From Callaeas wilsoni (Eukaryota; Chordata; Aves; Passeriformes; Callaeidae): a stretch of 64,000 nucleotides of DNA. Positions 25,939 through 39,900 of the stretch are shown in pieces (the first letter of the stretch is position 1; each line of letters begins with the position of its first letter). The notes beneath the pieces were generated by a model, which was not told the origin of the DNA, did not search any database, and was given only the letters and a program-made list of their open reading frames with translations. The stretch is from the NCBI GenBank assembly GCA_013398955.1, contig VWPU01014059.1, positions 558,001 through 622,000 of the forward strand, read 5' to 3'. A program made the position numbers and the translations under genes.

Positions 25939-25978
25939 ATTATATATATATATATATATACATATATATATGTATATA
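25939..25978. repeat. (TA)n microsatellite, interrupted
   Basis: Alternating TA for about 40 bp with single C and G interruptions near 25961 and 25972. The tract is self-complementary and can form a hairpin. Confidence 0.93.
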
Positions 25979-28900
25979 ACATTTTACTTTTTAATAATCG
26001 GCTCATTAAGGTGGTGTTAAAGATTTGTTAATGTTGAAGAACAAAGTTCCAGTTAAAATAATATATTTTGCCTTAAGATTGCGGTATTAAACACTTTCCT
26101 GGAGAGCCTCTTTGCACATAGGCCCTTCAAAACAAATCGGACAGTCTCAGTAAAAGGCATTTTTCCATTCCACATTGCAGGGTTGGTATCCTACCATAAC
26201 AGTCATTCTCATGATGAGACTTGATGGCTAACCTGCCAGAAAATAGCTGACTTTTTTTGGCTTTCTTCCTCCATTTTTCACCCGCCCCCCCCCTCTGCTC
26301 TTTATAATATATTTAAATAGAGAAAAAATCACACATTTTTGACAAGCAGGAACCGGGGTCAGAACCAACCCCCATCTCCTTCCCAGCTTTCATCTGCCTG
26401 AAGCAACACGGCTTGTTTCATCTCATACCTAGGAAACAAGCCAAATGGAACATGCCCTTTTTAAGAGCTGCCTCTCATATGAAGAGCTTGTCTTTTCTGA
26501 AGGACAGGCTGCTCCTCCCCTTCTCCTTAACTCAAAATTACTTTCTATAAAGTTCTCAAAAAAAATAGAAAAATTTTAATACTCCACTAAATATGAAATT
26601 TTTCAGTAAAAAGACATAAAATTTGTACTGTTGAGGACTAAAAGGTGGGGAAACCAATAATCTTTCTTTCCTCTGGAACAGAAAGAGGCCATAACTGCAG
26701 TGCTAGTATGAAATGGGCAACTTCATGAAAAGTTTGCCTGTGCTATGAACAGAAGCACACAAGTGTCAAAAACGCTAAGTGATTCATAAATAAGTCAAAA
26801 TGGCAAATGCAATTTTGGTTTACAAGTCAAAGAGGTGTAGGTGGGGTTTGGTTTGGGTTCTGGGTTTTTTTCAGGTTGAAATCATTTTGCTGTCTTCACA
26901 AAAGTGCAAAAGAAAACATAATTCATGCCTCGTACACACATTTCAGCCAGTCACCTATTGCACTAACCTGCATTTCAGGTGTGTATTAAAATTAAAGATC
27001 TCATTATTCTATGAAGGATCTCAGCATTGCTCACAAAAGGTAGGTGATAGGTAGAAAAGAGTGAAATGGACTACTTTGACAATGACTTTTGCATCTCTGG
27101 ACAAAAAAGAGCTGTCTAATCAAAAACGTGTGAACAGCATTCTTGTAACAGCAATGTAGAGCTTCCTGTCTGATCATTTCTTAGTTGTTTGAATTAGTCC
27201 TGAGGAATTTGACTGATGTAAACACACTTTAGCATGTGTGTGCAAAATACTAAGGGAAAAGAAATATATTTTTGCATATATTCCAAATATTCCCCCATTT
27301 TTGTTGGGGTTTGGAGGGTTTGTTGTTTTGGTTCGGTTTGTTTTTTTGTTTTTTTTCTGGTGAGATGCTTCTATTGTATTGCATATGCTATTTTTTATAT
27401 CAGAGATAATAGATAAATTTCCAGGGGAGAGGGGCTCACAGCAGCCACAAAGAGTGACACAGGGAATTCTCACGTATAGTGTGGCTCAGGAGTTTTAGTT
27501 AGAAGGGAAACTGTTGTTGAATTAATGGCCTAACATTTTAGTCAAATAGGTTTATACAGACCCAAAGTTTTCCAATGCTTCCAATTCTCGTAACTAGTCT
27601 AACAAGACAACTGATGAAGCAGATTTGCAAGCAAGAAACTGTGTTCACTTAACACAATCAACAAAATAAAATATGTGACAAAAGTAGTAACAAACACTTC
27701 TTAAAATGTGGTCTCTTAAGTATTGTACTAACAAGACTCTTTCACAAGGAACTTCCACCATTCAGGGTGGCAAAGGGATGACACAAGAAAATTGAAATAT
27801 GACAGTCTACAAAACTTCCATACTTCTGTAGACTATTATGCTAAAGGTCTAGATGCTGCCAGAAGAACTCTTTCAGCCATTAAGCCTATGTAAAGGAATT
27901 TACAGTATTCCCTACTTACCACTTCCATGTCTGGAAAACATATTATTGGGACAAAATTGAGAAGGAAAAAAAAAAACAACATGTCAAAGTTGCTTCAACT
28001 AGAAGACAGAATAGTTTTTGGGGAAAAGACTTAAAAGCAGTCTGGAAAAAGCAAACAAATTTCAAATATTCTGCTTGTAAAAATTTTTTCTAGCTGGAAG
28101 ATATTTATATTTCTTTAATTCCAGTACTGCTTGGTGAACAATGAAAAATAAAGTAGTTCGAATAATACATTTGGAGGGAGAAAAATCATATCATTCATTA
28201 AAATTTGTCATCTACATTGCAGCTCAAATTAACAAAGGCATTATTTTTTATGAATGCATCTACATTTGGATTTAAATTTATACTTTTGCTGAGACAGAGG
28301 AATTACAAAGTGTGGTTTTGCTTAGCTTCCTGCATTTAGATGTAATTCCAACATATTACTGCCTACAGGGCATTGTGAATTACATTTCAAAAGTGGGCAA
28401 AATTCTGTACTCCCAATTCCTGCAAGTAGCACGGAAAAGTAACTAGAGCATCAATGCTGTTGGAGTGATTAATCAAATTCATTCCCGTAGCAGATGGTCA
28501 TGAACCTATTACCCAAATCATGGTAAAGTATGGAGTGAGGATTGGGTGATGCACTGGTTTTCAACTGGCACTTTCTAGTGCTATCAGAATTTAAATCTAG
28601 ACCAGTTTAATTTGCTTGAGGGTTTTTGCCAAAGTAAGTGGTGGTCTTTGGACATTTTCCTTAAGCTATCTGTATGAGAAAAGCCAACACCAGAAATACT
28701 CCAAAGAGTGAAAATCAGACTTTCCCATTACTTTGTACTCCACTGATTCAGTTAAATATTATTACCTACATGTTATGTATTCCTTAAAAAAATTATTTCC
28801 GTTTCAAAGACTTCAATAAACACTGAAGTTTTTAATCAGTATTAAAATACATATACACACATATTTAGAACACATGCCCTTTGATGTGCACAAAATCCAA

Positions 28901-31416
28901 CTTTTGTTGAGGAGATGATCTACACACCTGTTATCACAGAAATACAGTAAAGTGTCTCAAAAACTTCAAAAACATAATTTCTTGAACATTAATAGTATAA
29001 AAAGGCCCCCTTCAACAACGTCTTTATAAATTTCTGCATGATTTAATATAACTGAAGGTACATAACACTTGAAAAGCATTATTTAAAATTATCCCAAATC
29101 TATTTTACAACTCAAGGTGAAATCAAGGAAATGCAGCTCTCCCACATGATTAAGATACGGGAAACAGATTTACACTGCCTTTACTTTCCATTACTCTTTC
29201 CATTTTTTCCTATTAAAAACTGAACTGTCAACCTGTTTCTTGAGTTTTCATGTTTTCCCAAATGCTTTTTTTTGCCCTTTTCCACCTGTATCTAGACAAA
29301 CTTATCAGTAACATAATTCCTCGTAATGAACTCTTGAGAATCAAGAGAGTTTCTTCATTTTCAAATAGAGTGGGGATAAGGGTGGGCTCAACACTAACCT
29401 CCACAAGGAAGAAATTAGCAGGAATTCTTCTATTAGAGGAAAAGAGGATGAAGAGGAAGAACACGGGGCATGAAGTTATTGTTCCTTATTTATTTTGAGG
29501 TGACATATAAAAGTCTTGATTTTTGACATCTGTTTGTCCTGTGCAGTTGTACAGAATCACCCTCTGAATTCCTTTGTAACAACAAGTTTTGAAGAAAATG
29601 CTGTCTCCTTATCTCCTTTGAAAATGTGTTTTGGAAAACTTATTGCATTTTTGAAATATGTCTTGTGTTAACGATTTAGTAAATAGCATGTTCTTGAGAT
29701 TGCGAAGGTACTCTTTGAGCTCCACTGGAATGAAAAAGAACTCACCAGAATGAAAAATACATGGAAAATGCTGTAAAGAAAGTAAAAAACATGATTTCCT
29801 GCAGTCATGTCAAAACCTGATTTAACATATGTATAATTAATATGTTATGAAAAAAACCCTTAGTCTTCAGAAAACATTGGACTGAACCTGTTTTGTGGGC
29901 AGAAGATACATCTAGAGGTAATCTAAGTGTAAGAGGAATGACTTATCTGATTCTTTTAATTTAAGCCTTTGCATGGAAATTCTAAGGGTAAATAAAGAAG
30001 CAGAAATACAATTCCTAAAATGTCTAGTCTGTAAATAATGTGTAAGTAGAAGTGGATGGCTCTCACAGGTGGACCTATGATATATAGCAACCTTCACAGA
30101 CAGGCTATACTTGACAGTAAAGGCTTATCCAAGCTTTTAGGAAAACACAATCTTAACTAAGGATTGCAAGCTGAAGACCAGAGAATTCTGATTAGAAATG
30201 AAGTACACAGCTCTTGGAAAGTGAAAAAGCACTGGAAGAAATTTGGAGATAAGCTACTAAAGAAGCGAAGTGATTCTTCAGATTCAGGCCTAAAATTTTT
30301 CCATCCAGGTTCACAACTTTTAATAATGCACTCACTGTAAAAAGCCTTTATTCTTCCAGTAGTCAATTGAGAGGAGAAGGCATCTTACAAGGGTGATTCT
30401 GGATCTCAGTGTCTTTAGGGACGTCACTTACACAAGACACCAAGGTCGATTCAGGGGAAACTTGGTGGATTTAAGTTTTTTATAGGGAATATCAGAACAG
30501 ACAATTCAGTTTTCTCGCAGGGTTTTAAATTTCTCTGTTCTACCTTTTCCATACTACACTGCAACCTTTCATTTCTGCTTTGAAAGAGCTGCTTCTAGGG
30601 CTGATAGAGCAGTTCTATCCTCCATTCTAGTCAGGTCTCTGTTTCTCCTGCAGTAATGAGCAGCTATACCAAATAAGGCCTGCCATGGCAGTTATTTTAA
30701 GTAGTCCATTCACTAAAACAAATACAGAATAACAATTCAGAGACCACAGAATAGTCACCAGCTAGTGATGATTTACCAGAATAAAGTTCATTATATACAA
30801 ACTGTTGACCTAGAAATGATTGTATAAGCCATTACTAATTTTCTGAGTCACCTAGTCAGATCTCCACTGGGTCTTAGATAATATCTTGTTGCTGAACTCA
30901 GAACTGCTAACACAAAGCTATAGCAACTTCTCACCTAACAATTACTCATCCTCACTCTGTTGGGTGTAAAATTGATACGAAACATTCCTTGGTAGTTTCT
31001 GCCCCCATGCAGCCTACAGAACTTCTGTTCTGAGTGAACACTTAACGTCTTCAACATTTCTGTAGCCTTGAGGGAATAAACTTATTCAGATGAGCAGAAC
31101 AAAAAGGCTGGTTCCTGCCCCAGTTCTTACTTCCCTTGAATTCTAAGCAGTCATCCATACAAATGTTGATTGTGATATGGATGTAAAGCGAACCATCCTT
31201 TTAGTGTACTGCTTCTCACAGTATAAATGACTACATAATGTGAGCACTGAAAGAGGCCCGGTCGGCTCCAAAGAGCAATCCGATATTGAGGTACAAAGTT
31301 CATATTTTACTTCAGATAAGTGAATTATTTTCAGATATATCAAACACTTAACTAGTCAGTGAGAGGTTATTTATGAAATTAAATGGAATTTTTTGTTTTA
31401 AATCGAGTAGCCATAG

Positions 31417-31440
31417 AAAAAAAAAAAAAAAAAAAAAAAA
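31417..31440 (+). repeat. Poly-A tract, 24 A
   Basis: Twenty-four uninterrupted A residues. The sequence on its 5' side is not recognisable as a retrotransposed transcript. Confidence 0.95.
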
Positions 31441-31893
31441 TCTGAGCCTCAACTCCCTGCTTACTACAGTGATTAGCAAGCTGCATGTTTTCTTTCCTAT
31501 CAAAAATATATCATTTTATTTTCTCTACAAGACTTTGAGCATCAGATTTTCTTTGCCTTTCTGGCCTTAAGCACATGTTCAGCTGATTGGTTACAAGAAA
31601 TTCTTTTACAGCCTTTGGCTAGGTGCCACCTTCCAGCTTGCTTTTCCACATTCTTGAAATGATCAGTCTGTTCCCACTGTTTTTGGGGGATGAGACCTTG
31701 TGGTTCAATCACCTTTTAACTGAGTTTCCAGGAAGCACAGAGAGTTTTCTTTTACCTGCCAAGGTACTGTTGTACATACACATGCCTAATACCTTTTTTA
31801 AATATACTTTGTTATTTTTTCACTAACTAAAAAGCAATACTATTTTGGAATTGTAGTTTCTTTTTTTTCTGCTACACTGAGCAATGCTCATTA

Positions 31894-31954
31894 TATATAG
31901 GTATAGGTATAGGTATAGGTATAGGTATAGGTATAGGTATAGGTATAGGTATAG

Positions 31955-31986
<32 letters not shown>
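31894..31986. repeat. Two-phase hexamer microsatellite, (TATAGG)n then (TATATG)n
   Basis: About ten TATAGG units run directly into about five TATATG units with the 6-bp phase kept. The two halves differ by one base per unit. The array also yields a minus-strand open frame made of alternating Tyr with Leu or Ile, a translation artefact. Confidence 0.95.
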
Positions 31987-33774
31987 CCTGTAATAATTTG
32001 TTTTCCTTCATATATTGGCATTAGTTCAAGACTAAATAGGTTTGACTGAGATTGTTATTTTCTACATTCATAATGACAAAATGACAGCAAGCTGAATGTA
32101 GATCCTGTCTCAGTCCATGCCAGTATGCAGGAGTCTGGAATTTCCATTTTTGATCTTCCAGTTGGAAATTAGGAAATCAGTGATTTCTGATCTATTTCAT
32201 TAGCTTTGTCAAAAAGTTTTCCATATAGAAGATGGAGAATAAGAAATTATTCTTATTAATATATTCTTATTATATATATAACAATATAATTCTTATATTA
32301 ATTATGCAGACAATCTTTGAGGAGATAAAGTTTCAAAGTCACTGTTTTGCCATACTTATCAGTTTTTTCTAACAAATTCTTTTGATTTATCTCCAGGTAT
32401 TCAAGGAAGATGTCACACAGATGCCCTGTAAGCTATAGGAAATTTTACTGCAGTATAAGTATTTTCCATTCTGCACAGACTTGAGCATTTTTTTTTTCCA
32501 TAAAAGATTCTGAATTCTGAAAACAATATGCTTCTTTTGCTCCTGTAAGAAGGATCCTACATTTGGCAACTGTATAATGTTTTTTCAGTATATAAGTCAC
32601 TGGTAGATCAAGACTGTATCATTGACCTATACTTTCATTATGACCATTACATTACACATAACTACATATATTTTGTCATTCTCTTCACCAAATAGGATTA
32701 AAGTTTAATTTCTAATTCAGTGAGAAAAGCTTTTAATAGGTTAGGCTAACATACTCTCAATCATGTTCAGAAAGATAAATCATCATATTAATTAACACAG
32801 CTTTATTATCCCTATCCATATTTACGTCTAAAATACATTATTAACTATTTTATTATGTGACAAAGCTGGCTTTGTGTTCTTCCAGTTCATGAGTCAAAAT
32901 GTACCGTGAAAACCAGTCAAATAACTTACAACACTACTCTTAAAAATGTGCAGTAGAGTGAAAGGCACGGTTACATGCGAAGTGTATTACCCAAGATGTA
33001 ATCTAAAGCCATAAAATGACAAGAAGAAGCTTACAGTTGAGAATGTAGATGAAAGACAACTACATATACAATTTATATTCATATAAATTCATTTACATGG
33101 TTATATATATGCTTCACTGTATATAATGATGTCTGAATTCATCTTAGATAAGTACATTGGTTATGATACTGAAATAGCTTTATGGATGAGTTTATAATGA
33201 AGTTAATCACAGGATTACATGAATGAAAGAAGGATCACCAATCACCAACCTAGGGTAATAAAACATTCTCAGTCAAAAAAGTTGTCACTTAGGCTATATT
33301 TCCAATATTCACTATTCAGGTTTTCTCAAGACTGTTTACAATAAAACTGAAAGTTAGAACTGAAATCACAACATATAAGAAACTTTAGAAAAACAGTGAA
33401 AACAGTGAATTAGAGACTGACTGCAAACCATTTTAACTCGTGCTTAAAAAAATAATTTTCATATCAAACAATATTTTCAATAAAGAAACATAAAGCACTA
33501 AGATCTCATCTAAAATACAAGATTGCAATCATCAGGTTTCAGAAAGACTAACTAAATGTCTGAGATGATTGAAAGAATGAAAAAATATAGAAAAAGAAAG
33601 GAATTTGATAGAAGGCCAAAATAAAAGAGTTTTGAGGAAAATATTTTTTGACATATATAAGTAGAGCAAATAAGTTAAATGTTATTCAGGTTTAAGAGTT
33701 ACTCAAATAAAAATTTTAGCCGGTAGAGAAAGCAGTGGTTTATGAACAGAACTAATTTTTTATGTGACTAAAAT
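31987..33774. other. Unannotated very AT-rich DNA
   Basis: No gene or repeat family recognised. Patches of near-pure A/T occur around 32255-32305 and 33055-33125. Confidence 0.6.
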
Positions 33775-33912
33775 ATCACAAAATTTTAAGAGTTGAAAGG
33801 GACCCACAAGGACCATTGAGTCCAACTCTTAAGTGAATGGTCCATACAGGGATAAAACTCACAACCTGGGTGTTATCAGCACTGAGCTCTAACCACCTGA
33901 GCTAATCTCAGG
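33775..33912 (-). mobile_element. tRNA-Ile-derived SINE with CR1-type tail
   Basis: The minus strand starts with a 70-75-nt segment (33838 to about 33912) closely matching vertebrate tRNA-Ile: the D-arm GATTAGCTCAGGTGGTTAGA, an anticodon arm GTGCTGATAACAC (GAT where tRNA-Ile usually has AAT), a degraded T-arm, and an acceptor end GTATGGACCA. The A box (TAGCTCAGGTGG) is intact; the B box is degraded. A tail of about 60 bp follows (33775-33837), with GAGTTGGACTCAATGGTCCT and GGGTCCCTTTCAACTC, matching the 3' end of CR1, including the copy at 50604-50670. Such tRNA-Ile/CR1 SINEs are known from zebra finch and are thought to be mobilised by CR1 enzymes that recognise the shared 3' end. The extra tail and the decayed acceptor stem and T-arm exclude a working tRNA gene. 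Confidence 0.85.
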
Positions 33913-36900
33913 GACAAAATTCCCTGCATCATGATCTCCCAGTCCAATTGATCTTCAATAATAGTGCCCCTTTAGCCGAGCACAAAAAAAAAGGAGATTT
34001 AATTTGGAATTTCATTTGTTTCAAAAATAAATATTAAAATACAAATGGTCTACAGAAATATGAGATTGGGTTTAATGAGCCAGGAGATCCCATTCATTAC
34101 AACTATCCTAAGATACAGGGTCTAAAAAACCTCATCAGTTTTTACCCTTGTCCACCCACTGGGAATGTATTTAATTGAAAGGCAGCAATAAATATCCTAC
34201 ATGGCAGTCACACAACTACCACTGCATGATATGACAGCCAGTTACAAAGGACATAGACTGAATTTCATCCAGCAATTTGCAAGCAAATTATCCCACCTCC
34301 TGTTAAGAATCCCGTGGGCTTTTTTGTGGCCCAGTATCAGTCTTTGTCCCCTTTCTGGTCAAACTCCTAAAGCTTCCCAAAAGCTGCACATCGTCATGTT
34401 AGTGGAGCAATTAGCAACTCACCATTGTGTTTCCCTTGTTAATTTATGTTTCAATCCTTTGTAACATCAGAGCTTTAAGTATCTTCAAAATAGTTGTGGC
34501 TTAAAATTTGCTATGTCCATTACAGTTCCAGTTTTCTAGTATTTGTTGAACTAGGACTATTTCACAATTCCACAGCTATAGGGATTTACTTGTGCTTTCC
34601 ACCATTTTAAGTTCTTTAATTCAATCAAGCATATGCTGCTTAAAGCTTAGGACTGTGAATAACAAGCAAAAATATTTTATGATTTTGATTCTACCTCACT
34701 ATTCGAGAGCCAATACCCATTTGATTTTTTTATTGCTCATACGAAATACAAAAGAAAATGAAGTTCAGGAAAGACCAGCCGGAAAGAAAATGTTAGTTGT
34801 TTTGTTACCTCCTCAAAAATTTCTGTCATTTTCTAGGTGATAGACCTTTTTTTCACAAGTCTGAACAACTTTGAACAATATTGAGCATGTCCACCAAGAT
34901 CACGACAAGGCAAAAATCAAACCTATTTTGAAGAGGGTTCGATAGACTCAGCCTTTTATGGAATCACATCCCTAATACTTTTGTGCTTCTTACCCAATCT
35001 GTAAAATGAATTTTAATCCAATAACTCAAACTTGTAAGGTAATACCATTGTTCCATGCATTTTGAATTTCATAACTAGAGTTTAAATATTGACTTAAAAG
35101 AGAATCATTTTGAAATATATATATGTAAAATTCTGTATTGCTTGTCAGAAATACGTTAGGCCCTATACCTCTATAGAACTACTCGGGCTTGGGAATCTAT
35201 AAAACTCATAATCTCTCTGTGACATCTTTCAGATATATTCTGGGACACAGAAATCTTTGTTTTCGCCTGAGCATCTCTGCATATGACACATATGATCACA
35301 GAAAAATGTTGTCAATTGTAAAAAAAAAAAATCAAATATTATAGTAGAGAATAATACTATTTGAATCATTACTCTTCTAGAAAGCCAAAATAAAACTTTT
35401 CATGCTAATTCCACCACGAAATATAATTTTCACCTAGACTACTTTGGTGTCAAATCTCACGGAATTTGTCGAGAGGAAGAGACAAAAGTCAAATATGATG
35501 CCAAATTTTAACTCAGATAGGAGTTTGAGATGCAAACCCGCCCCCCCTTTTTTCAATTATTTCACACTATATTTTTAAGGATCATCATGGTATTATAAAC
35601 TCTTCAGCTTTGCCACATTAGTGAAAAGAACATTTATTTTTTTTTTTTTAAATTTCTCTACAAGATGTAGTTTGCCTCTAAATCCTGATGTGCAGGGGAG
35701 TTTATAGCACTAATGAAAAGTAAGTGGAATAATAGTCTAGAGCTATGATTACTACCCGTAGGATTTTGTGACTAAGCAACACCTACTAGCTAGTCAGTCT
35801 GGGTTTTTAATGGCTTTGAAGGAAACAGACAGCTACCTGAATCACAAACATTTTTACATATCTCCCAAAATACTTTTAGCTCCAGAAATTTTCTGTAATA
35901 TAGTTTGTGCTTTTCAACTGCTTAATGGTAACGAGAAGGGTTTTTTCTAACTCCTTGCTCATGTCAAAAGAAGGCCAGTGAACAAAAACCCACTAAGAAA
36001 GCAAGTCACAACTTCAGTACACAGTACCTTATTGGGATTGGAAACAAAGGCAGAATGGCTCTTTAAAGAAATAAAGCTTAAGAATTTTTTTTAACCTATT
36101 AAAAAGACCTTTAAGAGACACAGAAAGGGCTCCTTAAGAGGAAAATTACCAAACAGAAGCTCGCTACTTTTTTTGCAAGATTGTAGATTTTGGAAGACTT
36201 AGTAAGCATTATTTATATTACAGCAACATTCATAAGCACGGTCCTAATCTTCTCCAGCTCTGTACATGACTCAATTTCTTCTGGTATGATTCTTCTGCTT
36301 TCCACACAGCTGTCTAGACAAGTAAATGATGTGGATACACTTCTCAAATCATAGTTCTGCCACTAAAAGATGTATGAAATCCTAGACAATGTAAGTAGAA
36401 CAGTCCAGGCAAGTTAGACTGAATATTTCTCCCCCAATATTGGAATTAATAAGACTGATTTTAGACTACAACACAATGTAGTATTTATACAAGTCTTTGA
36501 GGAATACACACAGAAGAGGCTAAAAAAAAGGTAATGAGGGGATGCATAGAGAGGTCCATCTCTTTTCCTTATCAAAAAGAAGGTGTTTTATCATAGGTGT
36601 TGAGAAAATAATACTAAATAACTAATCACTGACAAGCAAAAGAAAGTTACTAACTGAAACTTGAAGATGCACACTGAAAATAGTAATAAGGTATAGGGTT
36701 TTCTTTGTTGTTTTTGTTTGGGGAGTCTGCAGCGAAGTACTTTTTTTTAATATGATATGTTCTAATTAAGTACAAGTTACTGTGATCATTGCTGATCATA
36801 GTTTCATGCCTAACAGGTAGCTATTAACTTTAAATATCTATTGATGCATTATAATACTTCACAATATTAACCCTAGGACTGAGATTCTTATAGTAATTGA

Positions 36901-39900
36901 AGAAAAATATCAACAAGAGCAGCAGATAAAAAATCGGTCTTTCAAAGGGACTGAAAGAAAGATGTCCTTAAATTTAGGAGATTGTAGGGAAGGAAGATCT
37001 GGATAGGATGACAATATTATGGTGTAATGAATATAGTTTCCACCGAAGAGAGTTATTGAGATAACCAGAACTTTACAATTAAGGACCTGAATTATCTAGT
37101 TTTGTCATACATGGATTGAGAATAGTGTAGCCCTTTGCTAGTACTTGGTTCGGAATCATATAATAGGCCATAAAAAATAGAGCCACTGAAAATCTAGTTC
37201 TGCTGTCAGTGGGGAAGACATGATCAGACCTGGACACACTGAAATTGCCTTGTTTCTGATATAGGGAATATTTTCCAATTGCTGGCAAAACATGAGTCAG
37301 GCACTCCCAATTCCTCCTACTATGCACACAGGGCATACACAAAACAAACATTGATTGTATGAGTTGCACCTTTGTTGCATCAACAGTAGCAAGTGATTAT
37401 TTCCCATCCACATGTGTCTGGGCAACAACATGGTGCTCACTGAAAGTGGAGGTGGGGAGACCCCATTTATGTGTACCAGCTGAGACTGGTTCATTTGGCA
37501 AGTCCACAAAGATTGGGGGGAATTTCCTGAGCAATTGAACAGAAGTCTAGGCAAGCTATTCCTTCAGGAGGCATCGAAATGTGAAGTCCAGATTTTTACA
37601 ACCAAATACAACCACATACTTGAGGAAGAAGTCTCAGCTCACTTGCTCACCTGTAAGGAATAGGATTGCTGTACGGTAAGATTTGTCTATGGGCACAGGA
37701 GTGTCATCTGCTGACAAAAACCTACCAATTGGTAAGAATTAACCAGCTGGAACAATTGCCTTGCCAAACAAGCTCAGCTGCAGCATCAGAGTCATATGAG
37801 GCCATCAAAGCTGCTCTGGATAAGCATCTGTGCAAAACTATTTTTAAATAAGATAGAACTAACAACATCTAGAGAAAATAATCGAAATAAGATTTCTCAC
37901 ATGATTAGGAGATAGCCATTTCTCCCTGCAATATTTATGAAGATAGATCTGTCTTCCTCTAAGCTTCAAAACTTCTCTTCAGTACTCAGTCTTATAAGAG
38001 GATCTTTCAGGCACTGTCCAAGCCTTAAGACAAATCTCTTCTTAGTGTCAATTGAGACAAGATGTTAAGGCTGGTGCTGCAACTTTTTGTAACTGCTTAT
38101 GTTCTCTCCCACTTTGTATTTTTTCTCCTTGGTCCTGTATCACAAAAAGTATTTGTTTCATAAAGTCATCTCTGAGAAAATTTAAAATAGCAAAAATATA
38201 ACGAAACCTCTACAAGAGATGTCAGCATGAGTACAGTTAATATGTAATTAAACTGTGGAATTCACAGTCCCAAAACATGACTAAGGTGCATTCTTGAACT
38301 GGATGATGCATTTTTTAATATAAAAAACAACTTTTACAGATATTTACCAGAACAAAACTACAGGGCTTGTCAGTAAATAATTCAGTATTACAGGATCTTT
38401 CATAGATTTGCCAATTCAGTGCTGATTGCAAACACACAGAAATTAAACACTATAGAAAAAAGTAAGTTAGATGCATAATCAAAATTATAGTCATCATAAA
38501 AAGGATGTTATAAATCTAAGCATGGGCAACATGCTCTTACTGACAAATGGTATATCCTAGACTGACAACTTCACCATTTGCGATTTTCTCACATACAGCT
38601 CCTCAGTCTATAGCCTGTATGTCATCCTGCTGCTCTTAGGAATTCCAAGTAGGAAACTCCTCACTGTCAATATTAATTGTATATTTCTTAAGGATTTGAA
38701 GTGGGGTTTATTTTATCAAAAACTCTGCATTTTTTGTTAGTGTGTTTATTTGCCCTGTGAAATGAACTGAATGTATCTCAACTGGAAATAACGCTGTTAG
38801 ACTTTCTACTTTAATTCCATAGATTCCCTTTTCTCTTTAAAAACCTCCCAAATAACATTGAAAGCCTGTCCGTCCGTGTCTAAGACTGCCACTGACCAGT
38901 CATTCATCTGATAAGGGTTGTAGTCTTTTATATTGAATAAAGTTTACAAACCCATGCTTTCTAATCCATTATTCTACTGAATGAAGTTTGCCAGATAGAT
39001 GAAATCAAAAGACACTTGTAAAATGCTTTCCAGGAAGCTAAGCTATAATGACTGTTTTGGGATAAAAAGTGATCAAGCTATATCTTGAAGCATGGGATTT
39101 GATTATTCTCAAATACAGAAGTAAACCAATATAACACATCTAATATAATCTATGCAGCAAACTACATTATCTATGCTATGATTTATACATAACCCTGAAG
39201 CAGAAAGAGGACAAAGGAGCAAAAATTCTAATTTAGGATCAGTCTGATCACTGGCACATTGCAAAAATAAGGAGTTAGGACTTGATCTTTGGGGACATTT
39301 GAAATATTAACTGCAATGTGAATCAGGTCTTTCTTTGAACAGAAGTCAAGTATGTTTTCCCATAATTATTTATTAGATGCAATTTATAAATTTTTTCCTC
39401 ATTTTAAAGAAACATTTTTTTCTCTAAGTATCTTAGTGACCAAAAATTCATATCAAGTGCCTCAAGCACATGATATTTATGTGTAGTAAGAGTCTCCAGG
39501 TACCATTTCAAAACTTCCCCTTGATAGCAAAATACTAAGTACACTCAGTAGTTCTGTGTTATACCTATTTAATAATGGTATGCCAGTAAAAACCACAAGT
39601 AAAACACAGGCCCAGAAATGTTTTGGAGTGGGAAATTTCTTCCAGTTCTAATTCAGGACTAAAAAACTACTGAATATTTTAACAATCAAGCTATACTCCT
39701 TATTTAGCAGAGTAATTATAAATAGAGAATATATTTTAGATTTTATTATTTATTTTATAAAGTAAGAAGGATTGTATCAAAATAACAAGGTATCAAAGTA
39801 TTGTAGATTTCTCTTCTTAAATGAAGGAGGGGATTTTTTCCTGTGAACATAATATAGAAAATCAACAATAGCTTCATCACATCTCAAAGTCTCTGAGCTG

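Larger units (their letters stand above)
25249..31893. other. Unannotated AT-rich DNA with simple tracts
   Basis: No gene recognised. It contains a (TA)n run at 25939-25978, a short poly-C run near 26285-26293, and a G/T-rich low-complexity strand at about 27296-27362 that creates opposite-strand open frames. A poly-A tract of 24 lies at 31417-31440. Overlapping plus and minus open frames at 29228-29498 show no domain. Confidence 0.55.

Noticed and set aside
27292..27362. G/T-rich strand considered as telomere-like or G-quadruplex sequence
   Set aside because: No regular unit and no four clean runs of three or more G; low-complexity T/G DNA.
33838..33912. A functional tRNA-Ile gene
   Set aside because: The 5' acceptor strand and T-arm/B box are decayed and a CR1-type tail follows directly, so it is a SINE head.
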